A stretch of 64,000 nt of DNA, taken from positions 2,933,397-2,997,396 of the forward strand of contig OZ026548.1 of the NCBI GenBank assembly GCA_964020155.1, in the 5' to 3' direction. This document shows positions 1-12,400 of this stretch, in pieces. Position 1 is the stretch's first letter, and each line of letters starts with the position of its first letter. The notes beneath the pieces were generated by a model. That model ran no database searches. It saw only the letters and a program-made list of their open reading frames with translations, and was not told where the DNA came from. A program made the position numbers and the translations under genes. This DNA is from Chondrilla cf. caribensis. Lineage: Eukaryota > Porifera > Demospongiae > Chondrillida > Chondrillidae.

Positions 1-1508
1 GTGTCCGTTTGTCTAGTTACACGGAGGAGTTCCTCAACAGAGCTCAAAGTTGGTAACAAGTTGAAGGCATGTGGAACACTTCCTTTTGGCCAATTAAACT
101 GACACAGTATATCTTTGGCAGCAGTTACTAGAGTGGTACGGACACAGAATACTGTCATACATACACAGGTGCATGAATGTGGTCAGAAAAGGGGGTTCAA
201 TTTGATAGGTGTGTAAATATGTTTGTGCAATACAGAGTGATAAAAATTCCAAAACATCTGCCTTTGGGCCTCACTTAGACAAAGGACTGCTTCAAAATGA
301 TTAGATTTGGAATTTCAGACACCAAATATTCTGGAAGGGGTGTTTGCACAAACCCAATGAACCACCTTTCAATGGGTCTACATATGTATAATACAGGTGC
401 ACATGAACGCATTGCGATCAACCTGCATACTGGTTAGTACTGAATAATTGAAGGCATTAATCTATGTACGTGAATACAGGGCCAAGAGCCTGGTAAAATC
501 ATTGAGCCAATGTTCATGTTTTTACACTGCTGGGTGTTACCATGTTGATTGGACAGGAAAACCGAATACATGGAATGCTACCATTTTACAATATCTGATA
601 AATATCCTGGTATAATAGATGCACACATGAGGGCTAGTACGTACTTACCATTCTTATCAACTCCACAAGATATAGAAAGCAGGAGAATCCACTTCACAGA
701 CATCAGTTCATCTAAAACGCAGACTTCTCTAGATTTACCTTTTCATGTCATGTTATGTGTACATTGAGGTCTCACCCATTGCAATAGTATTTAAAAATTT
801 GATGAATTCATTCACAGCCTTTGGCAATGAATCCTCAAGTAATCTTTCAGATGCGTTATGAGATCCATGTAAACAGCTACACACTAAAAATAAACCACCG
901 ACAAAATACTAACAGTCATATATAATACCAGCTATGTCCTTGGTATAACACAATATTGTGTGTGTGTGTGTGTGTGCGTGTGTGTGTGTGTGTGTGTGCG
1001 TGCATGTGTGTGTGCTTGTACATGCGAGTCTAAAACATCAAAGATTATCCTTACATTTATTCACAATTGTTCTGATTTCTTTGTTGCAGTCACCCAATCC
1101 TCCCCGGTAATGACATCTAGTCAGCAAGTACAATTGCAAGTATGCAATAGAGGTATTACAAAGGACATCAGCAAGTTCTTTACTGCAAGCCATGCCTACA
1201 CAAAGATAACAACAAGTCACACAGTTGCATATGAAAACAGGTGATAGGCCAAGTACGGTATAATGGATTTGAGAGATTCGATTGTGTAACGTACCTTGAA
1301 GCTGATGTAAGAGTTTAGTACATCTGGTGAGGTTGTGTAGACATCTACCATTGGCATCGTCCAATTGGTGTCTTTTCAGGCAATGCTGCACGGAACAACA
1401 AACCTCTGCAGATTCTTCGTGAACACCCTGTAAGATGGAGGTCTCATTATAAATGTTCATTTCCAGTAACATTGGTATCGATAGCTCGCTGAGGAGATAC
1501 TTTATCAT
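1..1508 (-). CDS. Unrecognised alpha-helical protein, 5' part (3' end beyond window)
   Basis: Five phase-compatible exons on the minus strand: 1295-1508, 1132-1195, 776-876, 649-726 and 1-127 (running off the window edge). All boundaries are GT-AG and phases run 1, 2, 1, 1. The start ATG at 1508 begins MIKYLLSELSIPMLLEMN. The translation is leucine-rich, cysteine-containing and probably all-helical, with stretches such as RLLEDSLPKAVNEFIKFL and LLPTLSSVEELLRVTRQT. This suggests a HEAT/armadillo-like fold, but no family signature could be named. It is head-to-head with the NADH dehydrogenase gene, 263 bp apart. I recognise no function. The coding call rests on five consecutive exons keeping one frame, so it is firm even though identity is unknown. 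Confidence 0.6.
957..1014. repeat. (TG)n microsatellite
   Basis: Interrupted TG dinucleotide array with CG variants. It lies in an intron of the minus-strand gene (between exons 1132-1195 and 776-876). Confidence 0.95.
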
Positions 1509-1674
1509 GTTGTCAAACCAAACTCAAAATATCGAATGACAATCTACGTACCTCCAGGTTGGTTGAAAGTTTCCAAGTACGAGTTCGATGGAAGGATTTT
1601 GGCTTCAAAATTATTTTGTACAAAACTTGCTGGTAACGTTGTACATGTAGGCAGGCAACAGAGGTCGGGGGTTC

Positions 1675-1716
1675 CCCTAGTCTGGCGGATCAAGGGTCGG
1701 CTACGCCAGACTAGGG
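1675..1716. repeat. Short hairpin element, family shared with 62521-62589
   Basis: A 13-bp perfect inverted repeat (CCCTAGTCTGGCG, and CGCCAGACTAGGG at 1704-1716) flanks a GATCAAGGGTCGGCTA core. The core and ends recur at 62521-62589 in a longer symmetrical form, so this is a dispersed MITE-like hairpin. It sits 56 bp upstream of the NADH dehydrogenase start, probably in the 5' UTR or promoter. Confidence 0.8.
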
Positions 1717-1771
1717 TTCCCCTTGGCCTGTGGGTTGATCCTGTCAGTGATCGTGGCGTTTCGATCCGATA

Positions 1772-4700
1772 ATGAGGGTTGTCTGCGGACGAAGGATTCG
1801 GATTTCAAGGCTCTTGTCCTCTGGAGCACGAGAGTTGAGGACGAAAACTGTCGTAATTTTGGGCACCGGATGGGGAAGCTATAGCGTATTGAAGAACATC
1901 AACAAAGCGAAGTTTGATGTGATTGTGGTAAGTCCTAGGAACCACTTCTTGTTTACTCCACTCTTGGCAAGCACGACGGTTGGGACGCTAGAGTTTCGCA
2001 GTATCATTGAACCCGTTCGAAATACCGGTTTCCGAGATCATCACCACTTCCATTCCTCCCGCGCGATCAGTTTGGATACGCAATCGCAAGCGGTAACTTG
2101 TCAGAGTGAGTTGGATCCAACCAGAATATATTCCCTCAGCTATGACAAACTGGTCATTGGAGTAGGAGCTGTATCGAACACTTTTGGTGTACCTGGAGTT
2201 GATGAGCATGCATTCTTTCTGAAGGTAAGAAAGGTTTGACATGATTGTACTGTAGTTAGCCCCAAAATTACTTCTTACTTGTCATCTCTGAGCGAGCACA
2301 AATGTATGTAAGTGGAATAAATTGGAGTGCAGATAATAGGAGTTTCCAGTTTTTATTGATATTAATGTCAAACAATTGATACTGTAATTCTCCCCTAGAG
2401 CATAAATTTAAAATTAGTATCGATGCTGGCACTCCTTACCTTAGGTTATAGTTCACTTCGTGATTTCATTGTTCATTCAATCCCAATTTGAGAACTTGAT
2501 TGCATCAGATCCCTAGCTGTGTGGATGTTGGTAGGTGACATCATTGCACATACCATATTACAGTATTTGAAACCTACCGTATACCAGCTGTGGCTACATA
2601 GGAGTTATTCATTGTTGTTTGATTTATTATAATCCCTTATTTATTGTAAGTGGAGAAGAAACATTTCCATGTAGACATCAATAATGTGTATGAAAGTTTT
2701 AAACCAGTAAAGACTTGCAGCAATCTGCATGTTCTCAAGTTTGCAAACAGGTAACAGGGAGGCAAGAAAGGACACACACATGTTTTACACCAGTTATCCT
2801 GGTATTTAGTCACATTTAGTCCTGGTATATCCTTAGTTGTGTGAAGTGTAATATTATATTATTATTGTTGTTTGTAGGAAATATCTGATGCTAGAAGCAT
2901 TCGAAATAGAATATTGGTCAACTTTGAATTAGCCACACAACCCGGTGTCACGGAAGATGAACAGCGACGGCTACTGCACCTGGTCATTGTTGGTGGAGGG
3001 CCAACTGGAGTGGAGTTTGGAGCTGAGTTTTATGACTTTTTGAAACAAGTATGCATGTTAGACTTGCATCATCAGCATTGTTCACTGTTATGTACAGTAC
3101 ATGTGGTGCAAACCACGGGGCAAAGGGAGGACTTGCTCCCCCTTCCAAACTTGGGGGCACTTTCCAATTGAATGCAGCACAATATTTGGCCAATTATGTA
3201 CGTACAAACCCTCCAATTTCAAAACAATTATGATTGCTTCATCACCACTGATAGTCACTAATGTATAGTTAGCTGGCTTGCATCCTTCCATTCACTACAT
3301 GTGTGATCGTCATGTATCAGCAGTCAGGACATCCTATAATGATTATAACGTGGAGTTGTAGATGAAAACTACCACAGAACTAACTCACAATCATCCCATC
3401 CGATCTCAACCTTGCAATCTGGATTTGAGGGTGTTTGGGTACATTTTGAGTTGGCCATTACATGTAGTGTATCAATGTACACCTCTAAACATGAAGACAC
3501 ATGTCCACCAATTGAAAACACCTAAAATTGTGGTAAAGTTTGTAAACAGTTGAAGCAGATTTGTATGGTTCAGATCACATTGTGTTCTTAGTTATTTGTG
3601 ACAACTATTGCCAGTTTAAATAGCTGCTATTAAAATAAGGTTTGTATTATTGATTATAGGCAAGCGATTAATACTATGACTGAGATTTATAGAATACCAT
3701 TATGTTTTTAAAAATATTGTGAGTTGTAGAAGGTAAAACTAAATAATTCATGCATTCCAATTATGAGAGTGGTAGAGATGAAACGACAGTACATTATCTA
3801 TGCACATGTATATGCTGTATAATCTGTAAGAATGAAAATTATTATTGAACTACTTGACTAGGATGTATCAAGATTGTACGGAAGTGATAGAGAAATGGTG
3901 AGAGTGACAATAATAGAAGCACAGCAGATTCTGTCCTCATTTGATGATCGATTACAACGTTATGCTGAAAAGAAAATCAGCCAAAGAAAGCAAATGCAGA
4001 TAATTCAGGACTCCGTTACAGGTTCTGTATATATGTATGTATATTTATAACTTAATCTGTTTAAAATTGCTGTTTTCCTTTTCATTGTTTCGATCATTTA
4101 GAAGTAACATCAAAGAGTGTTAAGCTGAAGAGTGGTGCTGAGCTTCCATGTGGTATCGTTGTATGGTCAGCTGGCCTAGCTCCAAGGTGTGTTACTGTGC
4201 ATTTTCTGTATGTGAACAAGCAACCAATGATTGCTGTAATTTACACCTACGTACGTATTGATGTACCATGTCATATGAATATTCATATTATTGTAATCTG
4301 GCTTTTTATCTTTTACACAGGCCATTTGTGAAAAGTCTTCATATGGACAAAAGTCCACAAGGACAGGTGATTCAGAACTTTACTTGAGTGTATGATGCAT
4401 GTAGATGTACATACATAATGTGTGTATCATGTGTATCATGTCTAAAGTGTCTATATCCACTAATGCTGTCACTGAGTTACGTACTTTATTGTTTGCCAAA
4501 CAATGAGTTGTCAGGCAATTAATTGGCAAATTTTAATAACCATAAAAGTGTGCAACAGCAAAGAGAAGTCTGCAGATAGATGGATATTCACACACTTTGT
4601 AGTACTTTTATCTGCCCACACAACATACCACGTATGTATCATAGTGTATAATGGATATCTATTGTTTACATAATACCATTCCTCGCTACAGATTTTGGTG

Positions 4701-5554
4701 GATCAATATCTTCAAGCTATTGGAACCAATAATGTATATGCACTGGGAGATTGTGCCTCAGTCATAGACAACCCCACACCATGCACAGCACAGGTGAAAT
4801 GTTCTTTCAATGTCTTTGAATGGGTACATTAACATGTGTAACACTGGTGATGTTAACCAATGACTGCTATCCAAACAGGTTGCTGAAAGACAAGGAAAGT
4901 ATTTGGCAAAGTCACTAGCCGACGATAATCCCCTTCCCTTTCATTTTCAACCTCGTGGAATGTTGGCATACATAGGAGAATACAAGGGACTAACTGACAC
5001 TCCTGTGGCCAAGTCGCAAGGTACGTATGTACATCCATAGTATTCACAATATTCGCCAAGGATTAACATTCCTATAGTTTAAGAAATACTGAGGCTTACA
5101 GAACAAAGCAGGTTTGACTCAAATGACCTCTGTAGTTAGTACGTACGTACACTCTGCATGATAGCTGCTTAGTATTTTGTGCATTCATCTTCACTTTTAC
5201 TGTTTCTACTGTTTTGGGACTGATACACATCTTCAGTAAACAATTTTCACTAGTTGATTTTGAAATTAGCTGAGATCAAACATTATGAGAGATTTTCCAT
5301 TTGCACTGGCCAAAATATTGAGTTTTATTTCGGTAGCATACAGCCACCTTCATTAGGGAATGTCTACTTTTCACTATTCTCAAGTTTTCTCCTTTCTAGA
5401 CTGTGTGTTTCTGTACTGTTTTGTAGGGTTTATATCATGGATCCTTTGGAGATCTGCATATGCCACTCGATTGGGGAGTTGGAGGCTTAGAATGCAGGTC
5501 CCATTTGATTGGTTCAAAACATTCTTTTTCGGCCGTGATACTTCACGGTTCTAG
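1772..5554 (+). CDS. Alternative (type II) NADH:ubiquinone oxidoreductase, NDH-2/NDI1-like
   Basis: Eight exons: 1772-2224, 2878-3048, 3862-4021, 4102-4186, 4321-4366, 4692-4793, 4879-5020, 5427-5554, giving 428 aa in one frame. The family is a single-subunit FAD flavoprotein that oxidises NAD(P)H and passes electrons to quinone at the mitochondrial inner membrane without pumping protons. Visible motifs: an Arg/Ser-rich N-terminus resembling a mitochondrial presequence; FAD-binding GTGWGS at residues 31-36; the NADH-binding Rossmann motif [13 protein letters not shown] near residue 188; the conserved NVYALGDCA; and a C-terminus [13 protein letters not shown]...[16 protein letters not shown] typical of NDI1/NDE-type enzymes. 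Length is slightly short for the family (usually 450-550 aa) and no EF-hand insertion is seen. Introns are 49 to 813 bp. The 3' intron (5021-5426) and downstream DNA hold no other gene. Confidence 0.93.
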
Positions 5555-6780
5555 ATGCAATGACCTTGAATTCATTTCACATTATTTTCAAAATGGTATT
5601 TTGCCTTGCAATTTAACCCACCTTGACTGAGTGTTATGTATGATTATTTTACCAAGTTATAATGCAAGCACATGTCATAAGTTGCAAAGATCTATCACCA
5701 GACCATTGATTAATATAATAATAATGATACTGAACATTGAAATTGACATGAAATTTTATTCACGAAATACTACGTATTTGTCCTGGAAAGCCAATGAATA
5801 ATAGTCATGATGGCTACTATACTAGGTGTATGGTAAACCATACATGCATACATACATAATATGCAAGCATACCCTAGTTAACCATACATACGTAGTTTAT
5901 ATTATACTGTACAATTATTTTAATACCATCAGATTGTATAATTATTATTATGTTTAATTATCTATAAAATCACTATATACCAACATATTATACAGTCGAA
6001 TCTTGCAAATTGAATTGATGATTAATATAATCCAACATCAATTAATTTTGGAGAAGCAATTGCATCATGTCAATCAGATGTACATGTAACAGGTGGGTTG
6101 AATCATTATTCAATTTATCATGCAATGCATGGACAAAACAGTAGTCCTAGAACTCAAGATTTGGTCTGGAGAAGACATTTACTTGGCCAGGATATACAGG
6201 TAGCGTTGGCTTGCGCAGTAAATACAATCATAAATGTAAAATACATTGTACAATTTAGGTAAAGAAGTAGACAAAGTGATTCTAAAGGTTAATATACATA
6301 TTCAGAGTACATGGCATTCTACAAATATAACTTAACCATATAGTGTTTACCGTTAATGCTTAGTGTTTAAAAGTGATTATGAAGTGAAGTTAAACAAAAC
6401 AAGTGAAAACTACAAAAAGAGTGATTTGTAGATTGACAGGTCCTGAGATTAGCTACATGGACAAGCTTCTTTATTCACATGATAACATGAGATGGTGTTT
6501 AGTATTATATTTATACAAGCTGTCACCTTGAGTGTTCTAGGGATCACTGTCAAAATAGATAGTAGATCAGGCTTATAGGGGCCAAGGTGTCCAACTTCAA
6601 CCCACTGTGAAGTAGCTTCATATTCAAGTTGATGTAAATCACCGATAAGTGATTGGCAGTGATGTGTATTGTGTATTGTGAATTGATGGTATATTTGCCA
6701 TTCCAAGATATTGTGAATTCGATGAATGAGATGGTTTTGTTGTTAGCCATGCATATATAGTCAATTGACTTCTTTTACAT
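5555..6780. other. Intergenic AT-rich DNA
   Basis: Downstream of the NADH dehydrogenase. The DNA is AT-rich with short direct repeats. A minus-strand open stretch around 6449-6700 contains a helical-looking sequence (DLHQLEYEATSQWVEVGHLG), but no acceptor site fits its frame, so it is not called as an exon. Confidence 0.5.
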
Positions 6781-6789
6781 TAAGCCATA

Positions 6790-6947
6790 ATATTATGATA
6801 CACATTCCTGCAGCTTAGTTGGAGATTAGCTACACACAAGACTGGACGTTCAAGCTGGGTGAGGCTGTGTTGGTGCTCCTGGATGTCTTGAGAGATTAGA
6901 CGTGTAAGGTCATCAGCGAAGACATTTGCTCTATATGGGAACGTCAT
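6790..6947 (-). CDS. Possible first exon of an unrecognised minus-strand gene
   Basis: From ATG at 6947 the minus strand reads MTFPYRANVFADDLTRLI followed by SQDIQEHQHSLTQLERPV, a charged, probably helical segment with balanced composition. Several GT donors lie near 6835-6850, but I could not connect them to a following exon in phase. It is head-to-head with the phosphatase-fold gene (ATG 7358, about 410 bp away). It could be a real short first exon or a chance open frame. Confidence 0.25.
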
Positions 6948-7357
6948 ATTATAGAGGTTTTAGTATTGCTTGTGGAGTTGAAAGAGTATAAAATTTAATA
7001 AGATTTTATGGAAATATGGTAGGTTATACTAGGGGTACCGGATTACAGGGATTCCACAGCATGCAGAAGACTCTTCCTCAAACCTGTGACGTATACGCGC
7101 GCGATGTGCCATGTCCCGTGCACGTACATTTGTGTTCTATATATGATTATTGGTGGTTGCTAGATTCCATTCTGCATTCCATTTTGTGCAATGGTCGGCC
7201 TATGTACGCCATAATCTTGTTCTCTCACTCCCACCCCCTAGTTCTACTCACAGCTACGTAGTGTCTATTGTTCAACTTGTAGTACACACCAATAATAGAA
7301 TCTATTGCCATAAGGAGTATTTTGTCGAAGTTTAGCGTTAATTCTAGTACGCTCGAA

Positions 7358-10219
7358 ATGTATTCAGGTTTGTTTACTTTCGTCTGCGTGGTCTTCGCGC
7401 TGGAGTACTCTGTATATTCCAAGCCTATCACCGTTGGAACCTACAATGCGTATCTTGCGGTTGCTGTGTTTCCTGGATTTGAAGAGAGGAAGAATGCCAT
7501 CATTGACAAGGTAGCAATGCATCTTATTCAATCCGTTACGATAAATTGCTCAGGTGTTCCCTTGTACACCTTCTTTGTGTATAGCTGAACGACAAGACTA
7601 GCAATACCATTGACGCACCTGATGTCCTCTGTCTACAAGAAGTTGTGAAACGAAGTGATCAGCAAGACATAACCAGAGGCGTGCGAAGAAGATACAAATA
7701 TACTGCCTCGTTCTTCAACTCCAACACTGGCGTCACTCCCGGACCTGCTTGCGACGAGGCCTTAACAAAAGCATACCTTCAGTGCTTTCTACCTAGTTGC
7801 TCCGATCCATCTCTGCAACCACTTGAAGCTCTTCGATGTGGACAAACGCGATGTAGAGAACAGATCGCTGTTATATCACAAGCTTGTTTGAGTTGTGTGT
7901 CATATTACAGCTTCTTGCCCTCTGTCAGTAACCCGTTTGCTCTGTGCTGGTCCAATGTCACGTACACAGAGTTTGAGGATACCTCTGGTGTTCTCATACT
8001 GAGCAAATACAAACTTAAGAATATCACCACTAAGTATTATGTGGAAACCTCTGAGCTCAAGGACGTCATACATAGGGGATATGTGTCAGCTTATGTGAGT
8101 AATTTATTTTGTAGCTACTTCTATTACTTAGATGAATGCGGAATGTCCAGACTCAGCATAGATAATTGTCAGCTTATGCCTGCGAGTATTTTTGGCTACT
8201 TTAGGGATAAATGTGTATAAATGTAGTTTTTTTCTATTCCCACCTATGGTGCTAGTGAAGATGAAGGTCTGGTTTAGCTCCTCCCCACCATCATCCTGAG
8301 ACAAACCAGACTGGGTGTGACCTTAGATGCTTCATGCTGTGGCTAAACAATCAGTCTATGGTTTCTACCACAGTAGTTTGAATGGCCATGCCCACTGATT
8401 GATAAGTGACGATAAATAATCAAAGACCTTCAAGTTAAACTAATACTATATCTGTTTCAGAGGACTTGTAGCGATTCTCATCCCCTTACTAGATGTAGAG
8501 TGTTATGTGTAAATTATCTCAATTCTATTCAGGTCAAAGGCTTCCAAGTTGTCTGTACACACCTGACTCCAACCTTCTCTGGCTTGGATGGTGTACCCTA
8601 TGGTCAGGTTTGATTCTAATTTCTGTATACAAATAATGTGCCACATTTGATTGGAATTCTACAAAACATTTTGAGGGAAAGACTAATGTTACTATAGGAA
8701 ATCCTGCGTTGCCTTATCTTCTTAAACCATAGACCGTGTAATGCATAATGCATATAAAATCCAGACTAATGTGTATTATTGTAGCATTTTAGTGATCATG
8801 ATAAGTCAAATGTAAACAGGAAGCTGAAAGTACATCCATTGTGTGAGGTGTATGGTTGAGTAATTGTTAGACTCTTCTTCATATTTTAAAACTGGCTTAG
8901 CACTGTAGGATTATGTTTGACTAACTTTAATATTATATTTATTATTACTTTGATTGAAGAAACATTCAATGGATTTGTTGATTACTGCAACTTGAAATGC
9001 AATCATAGTCTACCAAATAGAACAATGTATTGACCTTTTCGCCTTATTCAGATTCTACACTTGTATAAATGTTATTAGCATGGTGTACTGTTCAATTCAA
9101 CTATTATTTATGTTCATTAGCACTGGAAAACATTACAAGAATTATTAATTTCATCCTTGCAGTTGGACCGGAGCTCTTTAGGACATACGAACGTCTGCAA
9201 CACTTTGAAGTCACTAAGCTACTGGAGCTTGTGGAGAAACACCCCAACCTTGTCCTTCTGGGTGATTTCAATACTGGTCCAGCCATTCACAACCTTTCAT
9301 GGGTTGCTCCCTACAACTATGGCCTCATGAATGCTCGAGGTCTAGTTAGTGTGAATTCATTGCTGTGTGGAGAGTGCACAATTTGCAAAGACAACCCTTT
9401 GGCACAAGGGAAAGAAACAATCTTGGATCATGTTTTTGTTCCAGTGTCACTGCTGCCTTTTGTGAGGAGAGTTAAGGTATGTACACAAATATCAGTTTAA
9501 CTGATTAAGACAATGTATTAAATAAGACAATACTTTATTCCATGTATGTATAGCATGTTATTGCAATCTAAAAATTTATGTTTGGATATAGAATAAGGTG
9601 AGCCTAAGCGAGATCCACTCTAATTAGTTCAATGAGAAAGTGGCAGTCCATGCATGTATGTACTGTATGTCAACACATTGAATAATTAGTCAGACTGAGG
9701 TTTCCTACTACTACGTAATGCAAATTTGCCAGGTTCAGCCAATCAATGGAGCATGGTAGGTGTTTTTTAATGATGGAAATCAGAAACCTTGTTCAAGAGT
9801 TGGTCTTATAGACTCCATTGTGCCTGGCACATGGAAATATTATTATACTAATTTAGAAAGGCCAAACTTACCATCAATTCACACAAATTACTATTTGATG
9901 TGGGCCTGTGCATATAGAAAAGGGTTTTTACAGGTTTTAACACAACATGATCTGGTCTTCCAATGTTTAACACGTGTACATGTATTTTTCTCCCTTTACA
10001 TTTTTACAGCGTATATTCGTTAAAGATCGAATACAATCTGGACTTACACTGTCTGACCACTATGGAATTTCAGCTAAGCTCAGGAGAAACTCAAATCCAC
10101 TGGGGGTCTACAGACAAATCTGTCCAAACAATCCAGTGATCAACTCTGCTGAAAGACTCGCCTTTGCTCCAGTGTATGCTACTAATAACACTGAATTAAT
10201 AAACATTTGCCCACTGTAG
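7358..10219 (+). CDS. Secreted endonuclease/exonuclease/phosphatase-fold enzyme, tandem copy 1
   Basis: Exons 7358-7510, 7585-8094, 8533-8602, 9163-9476 and 10010-10219 give 418 aa. A hydrophobic N-terminal signal peptide (YSGLFTFVCVVFALEY) precedes the mature domain. The catalytic landmarks of the DNase I / sphingomyelinase / inositol-phosphatase superfamily are all present: VGTYNAY (Asn), CLQEVV (Glu), CTHL (His), LLGDFNTGP (Asp, Asn) and LSDHYG (Asp, His). Between the Glu and His motifs is a large cysteine-rich insertion (about residues 95-165), suggesting disulphides and an extracellular site of action. The substrate (phosphodiester lipid, nucleic acid or other) cannot be decided from sequence. 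Exon 3 is ended at a GTCAGG donor because only that keeps phase with exon 4; the stronger-looking GTTTGA five bases on would break the frame. A paralogue lies immediately downstream. Confidence 0.85.
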
Positions 10220-10920
10220 GTGCATCGTCAAGGGCATTTGTATCAACAGACTATAGTAACAGATTAACTATATACCATGGAACTATATGGGAAATGAATA
10301 CCATAGGCATATACTTTAAATTGTTATAATTATCAATTATATGAGTAACACATGAAGAGATTATGATCTTTTGAGTCACCTGTGTTATAATTATCAATGA
10401 ATTAAAATTTTTCACCTATAATCTATATTTCCAGCAGAGAAGTTCCTGAAAAACCTGACAATTCGAAGAGCATGACAGATGTTCTCAGTAGGACAGCTAA
10501 AAACGTGCAGTGCCATTTTTTGCTCTTAAGGGGCACGGCTACTTTGGTAGCCTTCAAATGGCAGACGATTAGCACGTCGAAGCATAAACTTCATATCACT
10601 GCAACATACCTTGATTTTTTGACTTAGTCTATAGGCAACAATTTTATCTTTACCATATATACATTTGCATACTATTGGAATCATCATTATTTCATAAACT
10701 CCATATCCCGCGACCATTTTTATATAGGATAAACCATTGTCTATGGATAAACTACTCACGAAATATTCATTTTGTCGCTCACGACAGTTATTCCTGAGAC
10801 ACGGGTTAATTAGTTAAACCGCGGTTACAGAAGCGAATAGCGGAAGTGTACTCTAGTGTAAAAGTAGCGGCTGAAGAGAGCGTTTTGTCGAGAATTTGAG
10901 TTTGTATTTTTTTTCACGAG
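10220..10920. other. Spacer between the two tandem enzyme genes
   Basis: About 700 bp, AT-rich in its first half. It must contain the promoter of copy 2. The last 150 bp are GC-richer, and similarity to copy 1 begins only at the ATG, so the promoters are not recognisably duplicated. No other gene is seen. Confidence 0.6.
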
Positions 10921-12333
10921 ATGTATTCAGGTTTGTTTACTTTCGTCTGCGTGGTCTTCGCGCTGGAGTACTCTGTATATTCCAAGCCTATCACCGTTGG
11001 AACCTACAATACGTATCTTGCGGTTGCTGTGTTTCCTGGATTTGAAGAGAGGAAGAATGCCATCATTGACAAGGTAGCAAAGCGCAATCCATTGCGATAA
11101 TTAATTTTAAGTATTCCCTTAACGTACGCCTTCTTTGTGTACTAGCTGAACGACAAGACTACCGATACCACAGACGCACCTGATGTCCTCTGTCTACAAG
11201 AAGTTGTGAAACGAAGTGATCAGCAAGACATAACCAGAGGCGTGCGAAGAAGATACAAATATACCGCCTCCTTCTTCAAATCCAACACTGGCGTCACTCC
11301 CGGACCTGCTTGCGACGAGGCCTTAACGAAAGCATACCTTCAGTGCTTTCTACCTAGTTGCTCCGATCCATCTCTGCAACCATTTGAAGCTCTTCGATGT
11401 GGACAAATGCGATGTAGAGAACAGATCGCTGTTTTATCGCATGCTTGTTTGAGTTGTGTGTCATATTACAGCTTCTTGCCCTCTGTCAGTAACCCGTTTT
11501 CTCTGTGCTGGTCCAATGTCACGTACACAGAGTTTGAGGATACCTCTGGTGTTCTCATACTGAGCAAATACAAACTTAAGAATATCACCACTAAGTATTA
11601 TGTGGAAACCTCTGAGCTCAAGGATGTCATACATAAGGGATATGTGTCAGCTTATGTGAGTAACTACTTCTGTTACTTAGATGAATGTGGAATGCAAGAC
11701 TTGGCATTATTAAGAAATTCAATCTACCCTTGAGTAGAGCAATTAGTATAATTATATCATTATAATGAGTAATAGCGAAAACAATTAATATGTATACTGA
11801 GCTTTCAAATTGAATATCTTCAGGGGCTAGTAAGTAGTTGCTCAATATTTTACTTTACGTGTTATTGCTGGACTTCTTTTTACCATCATTTGAGACTGTA
11901 AGGAACCAGATTGGGTGTGTCCACACATACTTTGTATGTACATGTCTCATTATTTAGTATCCAACAGTCAACATTATTTGAATGACCTCATCTACTCGTT
12001 ATTAAATCTCAGATTAATTTGTTACTGACCGGATTTCATAGCGATTCTCATTCCCAGAAATGTAAGTTTCGTACTATGCATGTATGTATATCTCAATCTT
12101 TCTCATCTAGGTTGAAGACTTCCAATTACAAGTTGTCTGTACACACCTGACGCCAATTTTCTCTGCTGCGGATAGAGTACCATATGGTTAGCCAATATTG
12201 AGTCTGTTTTGAATGACTAAATTGCTAAACACTTTACTAGACTAGCTGCTAACCTTTCTTACCTCAATACTACAGTCATAACATTATTATCTGCAACAGT
12301 ATCAGACAATTGCAAAAGTTGTTGTCCATGATG

Positions 12334-12400
<67 letters not shown>

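Noticed and set aside
6449..6720. Minus-strand helical-looking frame (CQSLIGDLHQLEYEATSQWV), considered as exon 2 of the gene starting at 6947
   Set aside because: No AG acceptor lies between the upstream stop and the protein-like part, so it cannot be joined in phase.
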